Assembly: GCA_900553475.1 (NCBI GenBank)
Contig: USEF01000105.1
Coordinates: forward strand, 1 to 6,024
Length of the DNA stretch: 6,024 nucleotides
Source of the DNA: an uncultured Collinsella sp.
GTDB lineage: Bacteria; Actinomycetota; Coriobacteriia; Coriobacteriales; Coriobacteriaceae
Direction: 5' to 3'
The notes beneath the pieces are model-generated. The model was not told where the DNA came from and did not search any database. It saw only the letters and a program-made list of their open reading frames with translations. The position numbers were made by a program, and so were the translations under genes. Shown one piece after another: positions 1 through 6,014 of this stretch; the first letter of the stretch is position 1; each line of letters begins with the position of its first letter.

Positions 1-147
1 TTGCCGTAATCCCAATACATCCAATCGGGACTTTGATTATGCTCCTATTCGCAGCCAAAAATCGACCGTTTACCGAAATTGTTTGCAGAATTCGTAAAAT
101 AACTGCACGAAATCGGTTTCGAGCTATTGACGAGTCGAAATAGGTTT
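1..147. other. AT-richer intergenic stretch, no supportable gene
   Basis: This stretch lies downstream of the aminotransferase stop. By hand count about 60 of 147 bases are G or C (41%), clearly below the neighbouring genes. Frame 3 stays open from the window edge to a TAG at 141-143 (46 codons). Its codons are AT-rich and the product resembles nothing I recognise, so I do not call it a gene end. The only structure is a pair of imperfect inverted repeats, TTTACCGAA (69-77) with TTCGTAAA (91-98), and a small hairpin at 105-124 that is listed separately. Confidence 0.6.
95..124 (-). terminator. Candidate weak terminator of the aminotransferase gene
   Basis: On the minus strand, 23 bases after the TAG stop, there is a hairpin with arms GCTCGAAA and TTTCGTGC around a CCGA loop (plus 105-124). 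It has one T-T mismatch. A broken T-run, TTATTTT (plus 102-96), follows after two bases. The position fits the end of the aminotransferase transcript. The stem is short and A/T-rich in its core, so termination may be weak. Confidence 0.4.
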
Positions 148-1311
148 CTAATACAGGCCCGCCTCGCGAATGGCCTCGACAGCCAAAGCGATCTGATCGG
201 GCGGCAGGACCAGTGCCATACGCACGTGCCCCTCGCCCGAAGGGCCAAAGCTCGCGCCCGGCGTCACCACAACGCCGGCCTTCTCCATAAGCTCCTCGCA
301 AAACGCCATGGAATCGGTGCGACCACCGGGAAGCTTGGCCCACACAAACATAGAGCCATGCGCGTTGGGACGCTCCCAGCCCAGGCCCTCAAGACCGTCG
401 CACAGGGCATCGCGGCGTTCCTGGTACTTCAGACGCTGCGCCTCGACCTCATCGCGCGGACCGTTCAGGCACGCGATGGCGGCCTTCTGAATCGGGAAGA
501 ACATACCAAAGTCGATCTGACCACGCAGCTTGGCAAAGGCCGAGACCACATCCTCGCGACCGACCAAAAAGCCGATGCGGGCACCGGTGACGTTAAACGA
601 CTTGGAAAGCGAGAAGAACTCCACGCCCACCTCAAGCGCACCGGGATACTGCAAGAAGCTGCCGCCGGGCTCGCCGTCAAACACGATGTCGGAGTACGCG
701 TTGTCGTGAACGATGAGCAGATCATGCTCGCGGGCGAAAGCGATAATCTCCTCGTAGACCTCGGGTGTGCCCACCGAGCCCACCGGGTTCGCAGGCAGCG
801 ACACGATCATATACTTGGCACGATCGGCCACCTCGGGATCGATACCCGCCACATAGGGCAGGTAATTATGCTCGGCAACCAGCGGATAGTATTCGAGCTT
901 GGCATCGGCGATCTTGGCACCCGCCTCAAAGACCGGGTAGCACGGATCGGGAACCAGAATGGTGTCACCCGGATCGAGCAGGGCCAGGCCCAAATGGCCC
1001 ACGCCCTCCTGCGTGCCGTTGCACGACTGCACCATAGACGGCGTAATGCCCGAAACGCCAAAGCGGCGCTCATAGTAATCGCACACGGCTTGCTTGAGTT
1101 CGGGCAGGTCGCGCAGGGCATACTTCCACATCTCGGGATCTTGGGCTGCCTGCGTGAGTGCCTCGACCACATGGTCGTACGGCTTAAAATCGGGCGTGCC
1201 AACGCTCATGTTGTAAATGGTCTTGCCCTGAGCCTTCAGCGCGAGAAGCTTGTTGTTGAGCGAGGCGAAGACCTCCGCGCCAAAGCGGTCGAGACGCTGC
1301 GATGCCTGCAT
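148..1311 (-). CDS. PLP-dependent aminotransferase, class I/II (DapL/AspC-like)
   Basis: This is a 387-residue fold-type I aminotransferase, the usual length for class I/II. It should move an amino group between an amino acid and a 2-oxo acid in the cytoplasm using pyridoxal phosphate. Visible family landmarks are Asn175 in ANPVG, Asp203 in VHDNAYSD (PLP ring nitrogen), Tyr206, the Schiff-base Lys237 in SLSKSFN, Arg245 in TGARIGF (phosphate contact) and Arg364 in GHVRMAL (substrate carboxylate). The HDNAYSD and SLSKSFNVTGARIGF blocks resemble the clade often annotated as LL-diaminopimelate or aspartate/alanine aminotransferases; substrate cannot be decided from sequence alone. The start is the ATG at 1311, preceded by GAAAGGTGG with a good spacing. 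The longer in-frame TTG start at 1401 would translate through a terminator hairpin and has no SD. The gene lies 118 bases downstream of nadE on the same strand. Confidence 0.93.
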   Translation of the reverse strand: MQASQRLDRFGAEVFASLNNKLLALKAQGKTIYNMSVGTPDFKPYDHVVEALTQAAQDPEMWKYALRDLPELKQAVCDYYERRFGVSGITPSMVQSCNGTQEGVGHLGLALLDPGDTILVPDPCYPVFEAGAKIADAKLEYYPLVAEHNYLPYVAGIDPEVADRAKYMIVSLPANPVGSVGTPEVYEEIIAFAREHDLLIVHDNAYSDIVFDGEPGGSFLQYPGALEVGVEFFSLSKSFNVTGARIGFLVGREDVVSAFAKLRGQIDFGMFFPIQKAAIACLNGPRDEVEAQRLKYQERRDALCDGLEGLGWERPNAHGSMFVWAKLPGGRTDSMAFCEELMEKAGVVVTPGASFGPSGEGHVRMALVLPPDQIALAVEAIREAGLY

Positions 1312-1330
1312 GGTGCCACCTTTCGATATG

Positions 1331-1361
1331 AAAAACGCGGCGCTCCGACAAGAGCGCCGCG
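1331..1361 (-). terminator. Rho-independent terminator between nadE and the aminotransferase
   Basis: On the minus strand a perfect 10-bp stem, CGCGGCGCTC with GAGCGCCGCG (plus 1352-1361 and 1336-1345), closes a 6-base loop and is followed at once by TTTTT (plus 1335-1331). This is a textbook intrinsic terminator and would end the nadE transcript 69 bases after its stop. The T-run ends only about 19 bases before the aminotransferase ATG, right next to its ribosome binding site. It may therefore also sit in that gene's own leader. Confidence 0.8.
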
Positions 1362-1372
1362 CGATACGGGCC

Positions 1373-1401
1373 ATCAGATTGCAAAAGTGTAACGCTTGCA
1401 A
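1373..1401 (-). promoter_or_regulatory. Candidate promoter for the aminotransferase gene
   Basis: Reading the minus strand, TTGCAA (1401-1396) and TCTGAT (1378-1373) are spaced by exactly 17 bases. Each matches 4 of 6 bases of the sigma-70 -35 and -10 consensus. The predicted transcript start is near 1366, just before the terminator hairpin. A second TTGCAA lies at the end of the spacer, so the -35 and the edge of the -10 form a repeated palindromic hexamer that could bind a regulator. This is the best-spaced candidate in the gap, but the match is modest. Confidence 0.35.
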
Positions 1402-1429
1402 CCCCCGTATTGGTTCAATTTAGCCAACC

Positions 1430-3409
1430 TTAGTCAACCGGATTGAGCGCATCGATCTGCGCAAGCCACAGACGCGAGCTGGCGTCACTCGGCATACGCC
1501 AATCGCCGCGCGGGCTGAGCGTCACCGAGCCCACCTTGGGACCATCGGGCAGGCAGCTGCGCTTAAACTGCTGGGCAAAGAAGCGACGGTAGAACGTACG
1601 TAGCCACGTGTGGACGGTCTTGGCGTCGTAGACGCCCTCGAAGCTCTTGAGCGCCATGCGGTAGATCTTGCCCGGCTCAAAGCCAAAACGCAGCAGGTAG
1701 TAGAGGAAGTAGTCGTGCAACTCGTACGGGCCCACCAAATCCTCGGTCTTCTGCGCAATCTCGCCGTCGCCCGTGGGCGGCAGAAGCTCGGGGGACACCG
1801 GCGTATCGAGGATATCGAGCAAGACCTCGGCAATGCGCCCGCCAAAGACATCGGCGGCATAGCGTACCAGATGGCGCACAAGCGTCTTGGGCACGCTCGC
1901 GTTGACGGCGTACATGCTCATGTGGTCGCCGTTATAGGTAGCCCAGCCGAGCGCCAGCTCCGACAGGTCGCCCGTGCCAATGACAAAACCGCCGGCTTGG
2001 TTGGCCAAATCCATGAGAATCTGCGTGCGCTCGCGCGCCTGGCTGTTCTCGTAGGTCACGTCCTGCACGGCCGGATCGTGCTCAATGTCCTTGAAGTGCT
2101 GCTCCACGGCCGCGTGGATCGAAACCTCGCGGAAGCTCACGCCAAGGTCGCGAGCGAGCGACTCGGCATTCGACTTGGTGCGATGCGTCGTGCCAAAGCC
2201 GGGCATGGACACGGCCGTGATACCGGTGCGCGGCAATCCCAGTGCGTCGAAGGCACGCACGGTCACGAGCAGCGCCAGCGTGGAGTCCAGGCCGCCCGAA
2301 AGGCCGATAACCGCAGTCTTGGTACCCGTGTGGGCAAGGCGGGTCTTGAGGCCCGCAGTCTGCAGATCGAGGATCGTCTCGCAGCGCTCGGCCAAGTCGC
2401 CGTGGTCGGCCGGCACAAAGGGCGCGCGCGGGAAAACGCGGTCGATATCGCAGGCATCGCGCAGGACAGGTTCTTCGGCCAGCACGCCCTCAAACGAAAA
2501 TTCAACGGTCGTGGCCTCCGGCGCATCGTCCGCGCGCGTCCACGTCGTCGAGCGACGGCGCTCGGCAACCAGGCGGTCAAGGTCAACGTCGGCGACGGCC
2601 ATATCGCAGGTAAGCAGTTTGGTCGCGGCGAGCTTCGAACCGTTTTCGTAGACAAGGTTCTCGCCTGCAAAGACCATGTCGGTCGTGGACTCGCCCTCGC
2701 TCGCGTCCGCGTAGGCATAGGCGCAGTACAGGCGTGCGCTCTGGTTAGAGATGAGGCTGCGGCGATAGTCTGCCTTACCGATGATTTCGTCCGAAGCCGA
2801 CGGGTTGAGAATCACCGTCGCACCGGCAAGCGCCATCTCGGTCGAAGGCGGCGCCGGCACCCACAGGTCCTCACAGACCTCAACGCCCAGCACCATATCC
2901 TCGGCACCCTCATCACAACAACGGTAGATAAGCCCCGAGCCCAGCGGAACCGGACCCTGACCGGCAAATTCAACCCACACGGGATCCGCAGGTGACGGAG
3001 CAAACCAGCGACGCTCATAGAACTCGCCATAGTTGGGCAGATACTTCTTAGCCGTGAGGCCCAAAAGCTCGCCCGCGCAGCACACGGCGGCACAGTTGTA
3101 GATATTCTCGGCAACCGCAACGGGAAGACCGATGGTAAAGACGATCGGCAGCTCACGGGTTTCATCGAGGATATGCACCAGAGCAGCCTCGCAGGCATGC
3201 AGCAGTGTGCGATTATGGAACAGATCGGCCGCGGTATAGCCAGTCAGATTAAGCTCGGGCAACACCAACGCGCGAACGCCACGCCCGGCAGCATCGCGAA
3301 CAGCCGCCAGCGCAACCTCGGCATTGCCCTCGACATCGGCCACGCGAATCTGCGGCGACGCCGCCGCCACACGCAAAAAGCCATCAGACTGAGAAAGGTG
3401 AAGATTCAT
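1430..3409 (-). CDS. nadE: Glutamine-dependent NAD+ synthetase
   Basis: This enzyme makes NAD+ from deamido-NAD+, ATP and glutamine, the last step of NAD biosynthesis. The protein is 659 residues, the two-domain glutamine-hydrolysing form (the M. tuberculosis enzyme is of similar size), unlike the short ammonia-dependent form. The N-terminal nitrilase-type glutaminase (about 12-290) shows the Glu-Lys-Cys triad: Glu52 in LVLPELNLTGY, Lys121 (or 122) in LTAKKYLPNYGEFYE, and Cys179 in GVEVCEDLW. The C-terminal synthetase has the ATP P-loop SGGLDS (371-376), the GTGDLSELALGW block (about 478-489), TYNGDH and DTPVSPELLPP. No key residue is missing. I chose the ATG at 3409, which has GGGAG seven bases upstream. 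It puts the catalytic Glu at position 52, as in the mycobacterial enzyme. The in-frame ATG at 3436 lacks an SD. The gene is divergent from the membrane protein gene at 3613. Confidence 0.97.
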   Translation of the reverse strand: MNLHLSQSDGFLRVAAASPQIRVADVEGNAEVALAAVRDAAGRGVRALVLPELNLTGYTAADLFHNRTLLHACEAALVHILDETRELPIVFTIGLPVAVAENIYNCAAVCCAGELLGLTAKKYLPNYGEFYERRWFAPSPADPVWVEFAGQGPVPLGSGLIYRCCDEGAEDMVLGVEVCEDLWVPAPPSTEMALAGATVILNPSASDEIIGKADYRRSLISNQSARLYCAYAYADASEGESTTDMVFAGENLVYENGSKLAATKLLTCDMAVADVDLDRLVAERRRSTTWTRADDAPEATTVEFSFEGVLAEEPVLRDACDIDRVFPRAPFVPADHGDLAERCETILDLQTAGLKTRLAHTGTKTAVIGLSGGLDSTLALLVTVRAFDALGLPRTGITAVSMPGFGTTHRTKSNAESLARDLGVSFREVSIHAAVEQHFKDIEHDPAVQDVTYENSQARERTQILMDLANQAGGFVIGTGDLSELALGWATYNGDHMSMYAVNASVPKTLVRHLVRYAADVFGGRIAEVLLDILDTPVSPELLPPTGDGEIAQKTEDLVGPYELHDYFLYYLLRFGFEPGKIYRMALKSFEGVYDAKTVHTWLRTFYRRFFAQQFKRSCLPDGPKVGSVTLSPRGDWRMPSDASSRLWLAQIDALNPVD

Positions 3410-3441
3410 AAGAATGCTCCCGTGCGTAGACGCCATTCACA

Positions 3442-3486
3442 ACAATTAGCAAGTCCTATTGTAGTTCAACCGCCGGGTGGAACCGC
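3442..3486 (-). promoter_or_regulatory. Candidate nadE promoter with overlapping inverted repeat
   Basis: On the minus strand TACAAT (3463-3458) matches the -10 consensus in 5 of 6 bases and would start RNA near 3451, giving a leader of about 42 bases before the nadE ATG. The -35 at 17 bases spacing is GCGGTT (3486-3481), which is poor, so an activator or a weak promoter is likely. An imperfect inverted repeat, ACAAT (3442-3446) with ATTGT (3458-3462), spans the -10 and the start point and could be an operator. Confidence 0.4.
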
Positions 3487-3503
3487 ATCCCACCAACTTG
3501 GTG
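3475..3503 (+). promoter_or_regulatory. T-box-like core motif with two exclusive hairpins (tentative)
   Basis: GGGTGGAACCGC (3475-3486) matches 12 contiguous bases of the conserved T-box riboswitch antiterminator sequence AGGGUGGNACCGCG. The CCC after it (3489-3491) could pair with the GGG as in an antiterminator, but the usual short A2 stem-loop is missing. GGTGG (3476-3480) can pair with CCACC (3490-3494), or CACCA (3491-3495) with TGGTG (3499-3503), not both. I see no stem I or specifier loop in the 60 bases back to nadE, no T-run, and the downstream gene is not a usual T-box target. It may be a chance match or a relic. Confidence 0.2.
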
Positions 3504-3516
3504 AGCAATTGATGAG

Positions 3517-3547
3517 TTGATGGTATCTGTTAAATGTCACGTACGAT
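3517..3547 (+). promoter_or_regulatory. Weak candidate promoter for the membrane protein gene
   Basis: TTGATG (3517-3522) and TACGAT (3542-3547) each match 4 of 6 consensus bases, but the 19-base spacing is long. A second TTGATG (3509-3514) lies 8 bases upstream, paired with TTAAAT (3530-3535) at 15 bases. Neither pair is good. The leader to the ATG at 3613 would be about 60 bases. Confidence 0.25.
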
Positions 3548-3612
3548 TCACATCTGGTGGGTACCCTGATGGCTACACGAAACGAAGCAGATTTACACCG
3601 GGAGGACCCCGT

Positions 3613-4566
3613 ATGACAACCAAGTACACCGACGCGCCGCGCACGCGCGTCATGACGCCGGCATCGCTCAACAACGGCGTACACGAGAACCATTCCATTG
3701 GACAGACCATGGCCATCGCGCCCAAAAAGGGCCTGTTCGACGACATTTCCATTCCCCAGATCATCGCCGGCGCCGCAGCTGCCGCCACGAGCGTGGCGCT
3801 TGCTTCAAAGATCGGCATTGCCGGCTCGGTGATTGGTGCCGCTGTGAGCTCAGTCATCACTGTTGTGTCCTCGCAGGTCTATCGCCACTTTATCTCCGCC
3901 AGCGCCGAAGCAATCAAGGGCACGCATGCCGCTGTCGACTACCCTGCCGGCGCCTACGAGCCCGTTGAGCCCGATGTCGAGGAGCACCTAGGTGGCGCCG
4001 CGACCACGCAGGAGATGCGCCAGGTTGCGGGACGCGCGACCACGGCGCGCGTCGCCCCCAACAGTCTGCGCGCCAAGGCGGCGGCAGAGCGCAGCCAGAC
4101 ACAAAAGAAGGTCATCGTCTTCTCGATCGCCATCGCCATCGTCGCGGTCATCGCCTGCGCCGGCGCCATCCTTATCACCACTGCCGGTGAGGGTCTGGGC
4201 GAGCGTCCCGAGCCAATCCTGTCGTCGCGCACGACCGAGAGCGATGCAAATGGCAACACTCAGCCGCAGGATCAGCAGGCACAGACGGACGACACGCAAG
4301 ACAGTCCTACCTCTGCCAATTCGTCCTCGAACACCCAAAACCAATCGCAGGGCACCGATTCCTCTACGGCCAACAGTGGCACGCCGTCCGGCACGACCGA
4401 CTCAAGCCAAACGACTGACGGTTCACAGCCGAACACGGGAGGCCAGACGAGCGACACCACGTCGGGAACGGGCACGGCAGACAGTAACAACACCAACAGC
4501 TCGAGCGGAACCGCTTCCGGCACGGCATCTGACAACTCGAGCCAAGGCACGGCATCGGGCAACTAA
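3613..4566 (+). CDS. Unknown membrane protein with Ser/Thr/Asn/Gln-rich tail
   Basis: I do not recognise this 317-residue protein. The start is the ATG at 3613, with GGGAGG seven bases upstream; the upstream in-frame ATG at 3517 has no SD. A polar N-terminus (1-47) leads to a Gly/Ala-rich hydrophobic stretch (about 48-88), which may be a membrane hairpin broken at Lys66. A basic, probably cytoplasmic segment (about 141-166) ending in Lys165-Lys166 precedes a clear transmembrane helix (167-189). By the positive-inside rule the C-terminus is outside. Residues 207-317 consist only of T, S, N, Q, D, G, A and P with a single Glu: no Lys, Arg, His, aromatic or large aliphatic residue. Such tails are usually flexible surface stalks, sometimes glycosylated. 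There is no signal peptide, no LPXTG-type sorting signal and no enzyme motif. A cell-surface or wall-spanning role is an inference. A strong hairpin follows at 4601. Confidence 0.85.
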   Translation: MTTKYTDAPRTRVMTPASLNNGVHENHSIGQTMAIAPKKGLFDDISIPQIIAGAAAAATSVALASKIGIAGSVIGAAVSSVITVVSSQVYRHFISASAEAIKGTHAAVDYPAGAYEPVEPDVEEHLGGAATTQEMRQVAGRATTARVAPNSLRAKAAAERSQTQKKVIVFSIAIAIVAVIACAGAILITTAGEGLGERPEPILSSRTTESDANGNTQPQDQQAQTDDTQDSPTSANSSSNTQNQSQGTDSSTANSGTPSGTTDSSQTTDGSQPNTGGQTSDTTSGTGTADSNNTNSSSGTASGTASDNSSQGTASGN

Positions 4567-4600
4567 GCACGTTTGCCTCTCATAGATAACCGACCTGTAC

Positions 4601-4637
4601 AACGGGCGCGAATCGAAAGCGGTTCGCGCCCGTTTGC
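4601..4637 (+). terminator. Strong hairpin terminator after the membrane protein gene
   Basis: A 15-bp stem (4601-4615 with 4620-4634, one T-G wobble) closes an AAAG tetraloop. The core AACGGGCGCGAA pairs perfectly with TTCGCGCCCGTT. It starts 34 bases after the stop at 4566. The T-run is short (TTT, 4633-4635, partly in the stem), so release may lean on stem strength. No coding gene enters from the right on the minus strand, so it most likely serves the upstream gene. Confidence 0.7.
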
Positions 4638-4649
4638 CTTGGGCGCCGC

Positions 4650-4694
4650 CATGGCGAACGCCATGCGATGGTAAGATGCTTTACATGTGTAAAG
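4650..4694 (+). promoter_or_regulatory. Extended -10 promoter between two 7-2-7 palindromes
   Basis: TGGTAAGAT (4669-4677) is an extended -10 element (TG, one base, then TAAGAT with 4 of 6 matches); the -35 region is CCATGG and not recognisable, as is usual for extended -10 promoters. RNA would start near 4684, about 23 bases before the ATG at 4707. Two perfect 16-bp palindromes flank it: CATGGCGAACGCCATG (4650-4665) over the -35 region and CTTTACATGTGTAAAG (4679-4694) over the start site. The second is placed like a repressor operator and its 3' arm touches the SD. The regulator is unknown. Confidence 0.55.
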
Positions 4695-4706
4695 AGGAGA
4701 TTTGCC

Positions 4707-6014
4707 ATGAGCAAGACAATAGTTAGGCCCACGCTTTCGCTGGGCAACCACATCTATCTGTATCGCCTGCTGCGCGATGCGATTGGATGTGGCAAGCAAA
4801 CGTTTATGACGCAGGTCGAGGAGGCGCTCGCCGCTGGCGACATGACCGCTTATGACCTGGGCTTCGAGTCCACGCGCGAGCTGCTCGAGGAGCTCGACGA
4901 CTGCATTAAGCTGACCGTCTTTAAAGGCGGCCGCCTGTATGCCACGGTCATCGCCAACGAGGCCTGGGATGCTGCGCTTGCCAAGGGCGAGGACAAGCCC
5001 AAGACCGCCAAGGGCGCCAAGCAGTCCTACAAAAAGAAAAAGCGCGGTGAGAAGGACCTCAAGGCCGTGCGCCCCAAGCACGTTAAGCGTCCCGAGCCCG
5101 AAGCCATGGTTGAAGCCGCGCCGGAACCCGAGCCCGAGACAGAGATCGAAGTCGCTATTGAGGTAACGGCAGAAGCCGAAACCGAAATCGCCGCCACGAC
5201 CGATCCCAAAGTCATATCCGAGCAGGAAGCCACTGTGGAGCTCAACGAAGCGCCCAAGTCGACAACCGAAGAAGCCGCTGACCAACCCGAGCCGCCTGCG
5301 TTCCAAAACAGCGATGTCTTTGGCGACGAGGCCGAGGACGATCAGTCCGACGAGCCCACAGATCAAGACGCTACCGAGTCGGCGCCGGAACCCGAGACGC
5401 CGCAGCCCGCCATCTCGCTCACGGTCGTCTATGACCCCGAGAATGCCAATGCCGGCATCACCACCATGGCATCCACGCCCATCGAGGCAAAGTCGAGCGT
5501 CGAGAATGAGAGCGCGACGCAGGCTGAGGTTGAAACTGAAGCTGCAGACGCGCCCGTCACCGTGAAGCCCGCAGATTCCACAATCAAGCCGAAGACGACG
5601 CTGGAGTTCGCACCCGTCATCGAATCCGTGCCCGCCTCTGCTTGCGACCAAATTCCCGCACCGGCACCGGCTTCGGTACTCGCAGAGGCCCCAACCCCCG
5701 CACCCGTAGCGCCCGCCATCCCCGAGGACTTCCCCGTCGATTTCGCAACCGAGGTCTTCTGCCCCGGCCCGCTTCTGCACCAGCTGTCGACCTATCTCCC
5801 CTACGGCGCCGATACCCTCGGCATCGTCGGCGAGTACTACTGGATCGCCCGCGAGCGCGGTACCATCGAGGCCGCGCGAAACCGCGCAAGCTTCCCCCTG
5901 CGCTACACGCAGGCCGGCGAGCGCCGCGAGGTTGCCGTGCGCATCCGCCGCAACACCACCGGCGGTCTCGGAGCCACCTGGACCATCGATAAAGTCGAAG
6001 AACCCGAGCAGTAA
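4707..6014 (+). CDS. Unknown protein: winged-helix-like N-domain, Glu/Pro linker, C-terminal domain
   Basis: I do not recognise this 435-residue protein as a named family. The start is the ATG at 4707, with GAGGAG seven bases upstream; an upstream in-frame ATG at 4668 would lie before the promoter's predicted start site. Residues 12-92 look like a compact helix-helix-helix fold with a beta-hairpin wing (LGFESTRELLEELDDCIKL, then VFKGGRLYATV). The pattern resembles OST-HTH/LOTUS winged helices, which bind RNA, but that is inference. Residues 93-128 are Lys-rich (KKKKRGEK, KHVKR) and could bind nucleic acid. Residues 129-342 are low-complexity, acidic and Glu/Pro/Ala/Thr-rich, probably disordered, ending in a Pro-Ala run. 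Residues 343-430 look folded again (FCPGPLLHQLSTYLPYGAD, GEYYWIARERGTIEAARNR, then beta-rich). There is no signal peptide or membrane helix, so it is probably cytoplasmic. It sits alone behind its own promoter. Confidence 0.85.
   Translation: MSKTIVRPTLSLGNHIYLYRLLRDAIGCGKQTFMTQVEEALAAGDMTAYDLGFESTRELLEELDDCIKLTVFKGGRLYATVIANEAWDAALAKGEDKPKTAKGAKQSYKKKKRGEKDLKAVRPKHVKRPEPEAMVEAAPEPEPETEIEVAIEVTAEAETEIAATTDPKVISEQEATVELNEAPKSTTEEAADQPEPPAFQNSDVFGDEAEDDQSDEPTDQDATESAPEPETPQPAISLTVVYDPENANAGITTMASTPIEAKSSVENESATQAEVETEAADAPVTVKPADSTIKPKTTLEFAPVIESVPASACDQIPAPAPASVLAEAPTPAPVAPAIPEDFPVDFATEVFCPGPLLHQLSTYLPYGADTLGIVGEYYWIARERGTIEAARNRASFPLRYTQAGERREVAVRIRRNTTGGLGATWTIDKVEEPEQ

Noticed and set aside
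3..143. C-terminal end of a plus-strand gene entering from the left
   Set aside because: The frame is open for 46 codons, but codons are AT-rich and unlike the neighbours, and the peptide shows no recognisable domain.
127..1392. Long plus-strand open frame (421 codons) opposite the aminotransferase
   Set aside because: It is antisense to a gene with a full set of PLP-enzyme motifs; the product is Arg/His/Gly-rich with no family features, and no SD was seen. It is a high-GC shadow frame.
1312..1401. Longer aminotransferase N-terminus starting at TTG 1401
   Set aside because: The extra 30 residues would be encoded through the terminator hairpin, lack an SD and do not belong to the family's N-terminus.
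1610..2995. Long plus-strand open frame (461 codons) inside nadE
   Set aside because: It lies wholly antisense to nadE, whose catalytic residues are intact. The product is Arg-rich and has no recognisable domain.
3410..3612. A complete T-box riboswitch
   Set aside because: Only the core motif is present. Stem I, specifier loop, A2 helix and a T-run terminator were looked for and not found.
3992..4585. Plus-strand frame of 197 codons overlapping the membrane protein gene
   Set aside because: Arg/Pro/Ser-rich out-of-frame reading of the tail region, with no SD or domain.
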